NCBI GenBank assembly: GCA_002490465.1
Contig: DKUB01000033.1
Coordinates: 144,063 to 187,592, forward strand
Reading direction: 5' to 3'
From: Lachnoclostridium sp. UBA7215
GTDB lineage: Bacteria; Bacillota; Clostridia; Lachnospirales; Lachnospiraceae
DNA: 43,530 nt
Position 1 is the stretch's first letter. Every line of letters begins with the position of its first letter. The position numbers were made by a program, and so were the translations under genes. The notes under the pieces were generated by a model that was not told where the DNA came from, ran no database searches, and saw only the letters and a list, made by a program, of their open reading frames with translations. Below, one piece after another: positions 41,817-43,530 of the stretch.

Positions 41817-41976
41817 CTCCTTTCTGGGCTCAATATAATTCGCACCGCGGGAAATTAACAGGAACAGGTAGTTGAGTTTACCGTAAATCCGATATTCTCA
41901 AGAGCTCTACCGTGGGTTGAGTCCCGGCAAAACGTATTATAACATATCGGCGAACAGAGTATACAAAAATCCCTCC
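41817..41976 (-). promoter_or_regulatory. Promoter and structured leader of the XRE gene
   Basis: An extended -10, TG-T-TATAAT, lies at about 41936-41941 (minus strand), with a loose -35. If used, it gives a leader of about 120 bases. That leader has repeated ACGGTA blocks and a possible stem joining GGTAG/CTACC and TTGAG/CTCAA around 41870-41915. I could not match it to a known riboswitch. Confidence 0.4.
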
Positions 41977-43192
41977 TCACTCCCATTCCTTAACAGGCGC
42001 TGCTTTGATGTATTTGTATTTTGACTGGATGCTTCTCTTTTTTGTTGTTTTAATATACTGGTAGCTGCCGCCCTTTTTCTTTTTGCCATAGACTTTATAG
42101 ACCGTTTGAATCGGACTTTTTGTCACCTTCCATTTTTCTTTCTTTACCTTATACTCATGTTTATAAATGCTGGTTTTTATCTTCTTCCATCTCGCCCGAT
42201 AGACACCACTCTTCTTTACGGCTTTCACTTCCTTTGATTTACCGGCTTCCTTCCAATAATATGAAGTTTTATAAACCCGCGCTTCCGCTATAGATGCTGC
42301 CCCCCTGACAGTATAAAGCCCCTTTACTCCACTAATCCAGGAGCCATCCTTATCTAATACCGAAAGATCGTTAACAGAAGGTTCATTTGCATAATAAGGA
42401 AATTGAAGGCTTGTGCCTTTTCCATTTATAATTAACCTTTTAACATTATAACTGGGAGGAGGAGCATCCACATAATCTTCTTCCCCCATAACAGATGACA
42501 AAGCAAAAAAACCTATTTTCTTATCAACATAAATCTTCTCAACATAACCGGACAAAGTATAATAAAACTGCCCCTGGTTATGATAACGAATGTAAATCTC
42601 CGCCTTGCTCTCTTTTAAAAATTCAATAGCGGTATAATCTTTAATATCCACCACACTATCTGAATATAATATTATTTTCTTTGGACGAAATACAGAATCA
42701 GTCTTTATTGGCAAGGAACCAAAAGCAAAGCACGATACATATATGTCCGGTGGAAACGTTATCTCCAATAAACTTCTACTGCCTTCCAGTGCATATGAAC
42801 CTATAAAGTCCAAGCCTTCTGGCAACACAAGTTCCTCTATTCTCTCAATTTCGTCCAGGACACGATAATGATTCACTACGGATTCAAGAGAATCCCCAGA
42901 ATAAGAAGTCAGTGCTTCATAAGGAACCCTGTCTGTTAAAATGTTCCACGCACCAATCCCCAAAACCTTAAAGCCATCTATCTCTCTTGGAACGACAAGT
43001 TTTCCATCTGCTACAGCCTCTGGTTCTATTCGACGAATCGTAATATATCTTTTCTGCCAGCTGCCAGTATAATCCCGGTTTTGAATAAACCAGACTGCCA
43101 TCCGGCCCTATATCTGCTGCTTGGATGTTCCATGACGGCACTGTTATGGAAAACATAATAATTAAGGTAATAGCTGCTTTGATCTTTTTCAT
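41977..43192 (-). pseudogene. Frameshifted secreted leucine-rich-repeat (BspA-like) protein
   Basis: The gene seems to start at ATG 43192 (GGAGAG upstream) with a clear signal peptide (MKKIKAAITLIIMFSITVP, then NIQAADIGPDGSLVY). The mature protein continues in another frame: a 374-codon frame from 43101 reads FIQNRDYTGSW and onward. One extra base near 43075-43095 would explain the break; removing one G or T there gives DGSLFIQNRDYTGSW. The main part has LRR_5-like pieces (LVLPEGLDFIGSYALEGSRSLLEITFP) and a Lys/Tyr/Trp-rich C-terminal 100 residues. It may be a pseudogene, a phase-variable gene or a sequencing error. The 374-codon frame alone has no export signal. Confidence 0.75.
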
Positions 43193-43530
43193 ATATCTCT
43201 CCTTTATAATTTGATGTTGGGAGCAAAAGGTATTTTGTCCCCAACAGATGCCATATGCATGAGTAATTACACAAGTTGCACCGCACTATTGGTAAAATAA
43301 GTGGTATCATAAGAAAAGAATGCTTTTTTCAATAAATTCTCTGCATAAAGTATCTCTCACCATTCTCTCATCTCTTTCCTTCCCCAAATACTTTGTGTAT
43401 TTATCCTTAAATAATATATAACAAATGAGAAAGCAAAAACCCGACAAACAATTTTTATTTTTTAAAAATATTTTAATTTTATACGCTTCCCGCCCATCTC
43501 TTTATCTATATAACGAAATAGATTGGAAAA
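43193..43530. other. AT-rich flank without a supported gene
   Basis: No frame over 60 codons other than an overlap shadow, no tRNA and no convincing promoter. One hairpin is visible: GTTGGG/CCCAAC plus CAAAA/TTTTG with a small internal loop (43216-43245). It would lie in the leader of the leucine-rich-repeat gene, close to its ribosome site. The last 130 bases are very AT-rich. Confidence 0.6.

Noticed and set aside
41817..41976. Purine riboswitch near guanine deaminase
   Set aside because: The conserved core segments of purine riboswitches are not present, and the leader belongs to the opposite-strand XRE gene.
43026..43310. 94-codon minus-strand frame at the end of the window
   Set aside because: It overlaps the signal peptide of the leucine-rich-repeat gene in a third frame, and the real signal peptide has the ribosome site.
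43325..43385. 18-codon minus-strand ORF with a GGAAAG-type upstream
   Set aside because: Too short, no terminator or promoter that I can support, and the region is AT-rich.

Overview
The window reads as a chromosomal segment of a low-to-mid GC anaerobic Firmicute, most likely a member of the Lachnospiraceae (Clostridia). The basis is a set of family-level hallmarks: a leucine T-box leader, two tRNAs without encoded CCA, a DapL-type lysine route, a feoA-feoA-feoB-small Cys protein cluster, a DUF6465-like basic protein, strong Shine-Dalgarno sites, and many sigma-A promoters with 17-base spacers. I see no phage, insertion sequence, CRISPR array or rRNA. TTG start codons are common here (rarA, rfbD, uvrC, pyrG and the large GH43 gene).

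Layout. 1-453: a tiny self-contained transcription unit (promoter, 41-aa ORF, terminator) and a hairpin-rich repeat element. 454-2907 (-): a polytopic membrane protein and a FliB-like Cys-cluster protein. 3008-6174 (+): the de novo NAD operon nadA-nadB-nadC. 6176-6435: a second copy of the hairpin element, a two-way terminator and tRNA-Pro(CGG). 6436-8732 (-): yigZ-rarA-small membrane protein. 8887-11235 (+): a class A penicillin-binding protein. 11243-14346 (-): a MerR-methyltransferase fusion followed by rfbB and rfbD. 14408-20095 (-): ftsH-uvrC-ygiQ, divergent from pyrG (20419-22032, +).

22045-24830 (-): trpF translationally coupled to a CotH-like secreted protein. 24951-28663: the ferrous iron uptake operon feoA-feoA-feoB-Cys protein (-), divergent from a DtxR-type regulator (+), with matching TTAG-N6-CTAA sites in the feo promoter and again just before feoB. 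28710-31030 (-): a leucine-specific T-box leader in front of a 2-isopropylmalate synthase carrying a complete AraC-type DNA-binding domain at its C terminus. 31120-32764 (+): a cytoplasmic GH43 enzyme and a small coiled-coil protein, then tRNA-Arg(ACG). 32961-38688 (-): a DUF1002 exported protein, dapL, and a 1138-aa secreted multidomain GH43 enzyme. 38860-39816: a divergent pair, a histone-H1-like basic protein and a membrane protein with a very acidic tail. 39880-41172 (+): guanine deaminase, probably with a non-ATG start. 41199-43192 (-): an XRE regulator with membrane segments and a zinc ribbon, and a frameshifted leucine-rich-repeat surface protein. The last 338 bases hold no gene I can support.

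Themes. Most genes are housekeeping: NAD, CTP, leucine and lysine synthesis, dTDP-rhamnose, cell wall, DNA repair, proteolysis and iron. Two plant-glycan enzymes fit a gut or plant-fibre lifestyle. The most unusual items are the two enzyme-regulator fusions (LeuA-AraC and MerR-methyltransferase), the acidic insert in FeoB, the dispersed structured element, the self-contained 41-codon gene, and the frameshift separating a signal peptide from its mature protein. All functions are read from sequence by eye; no database search was run.
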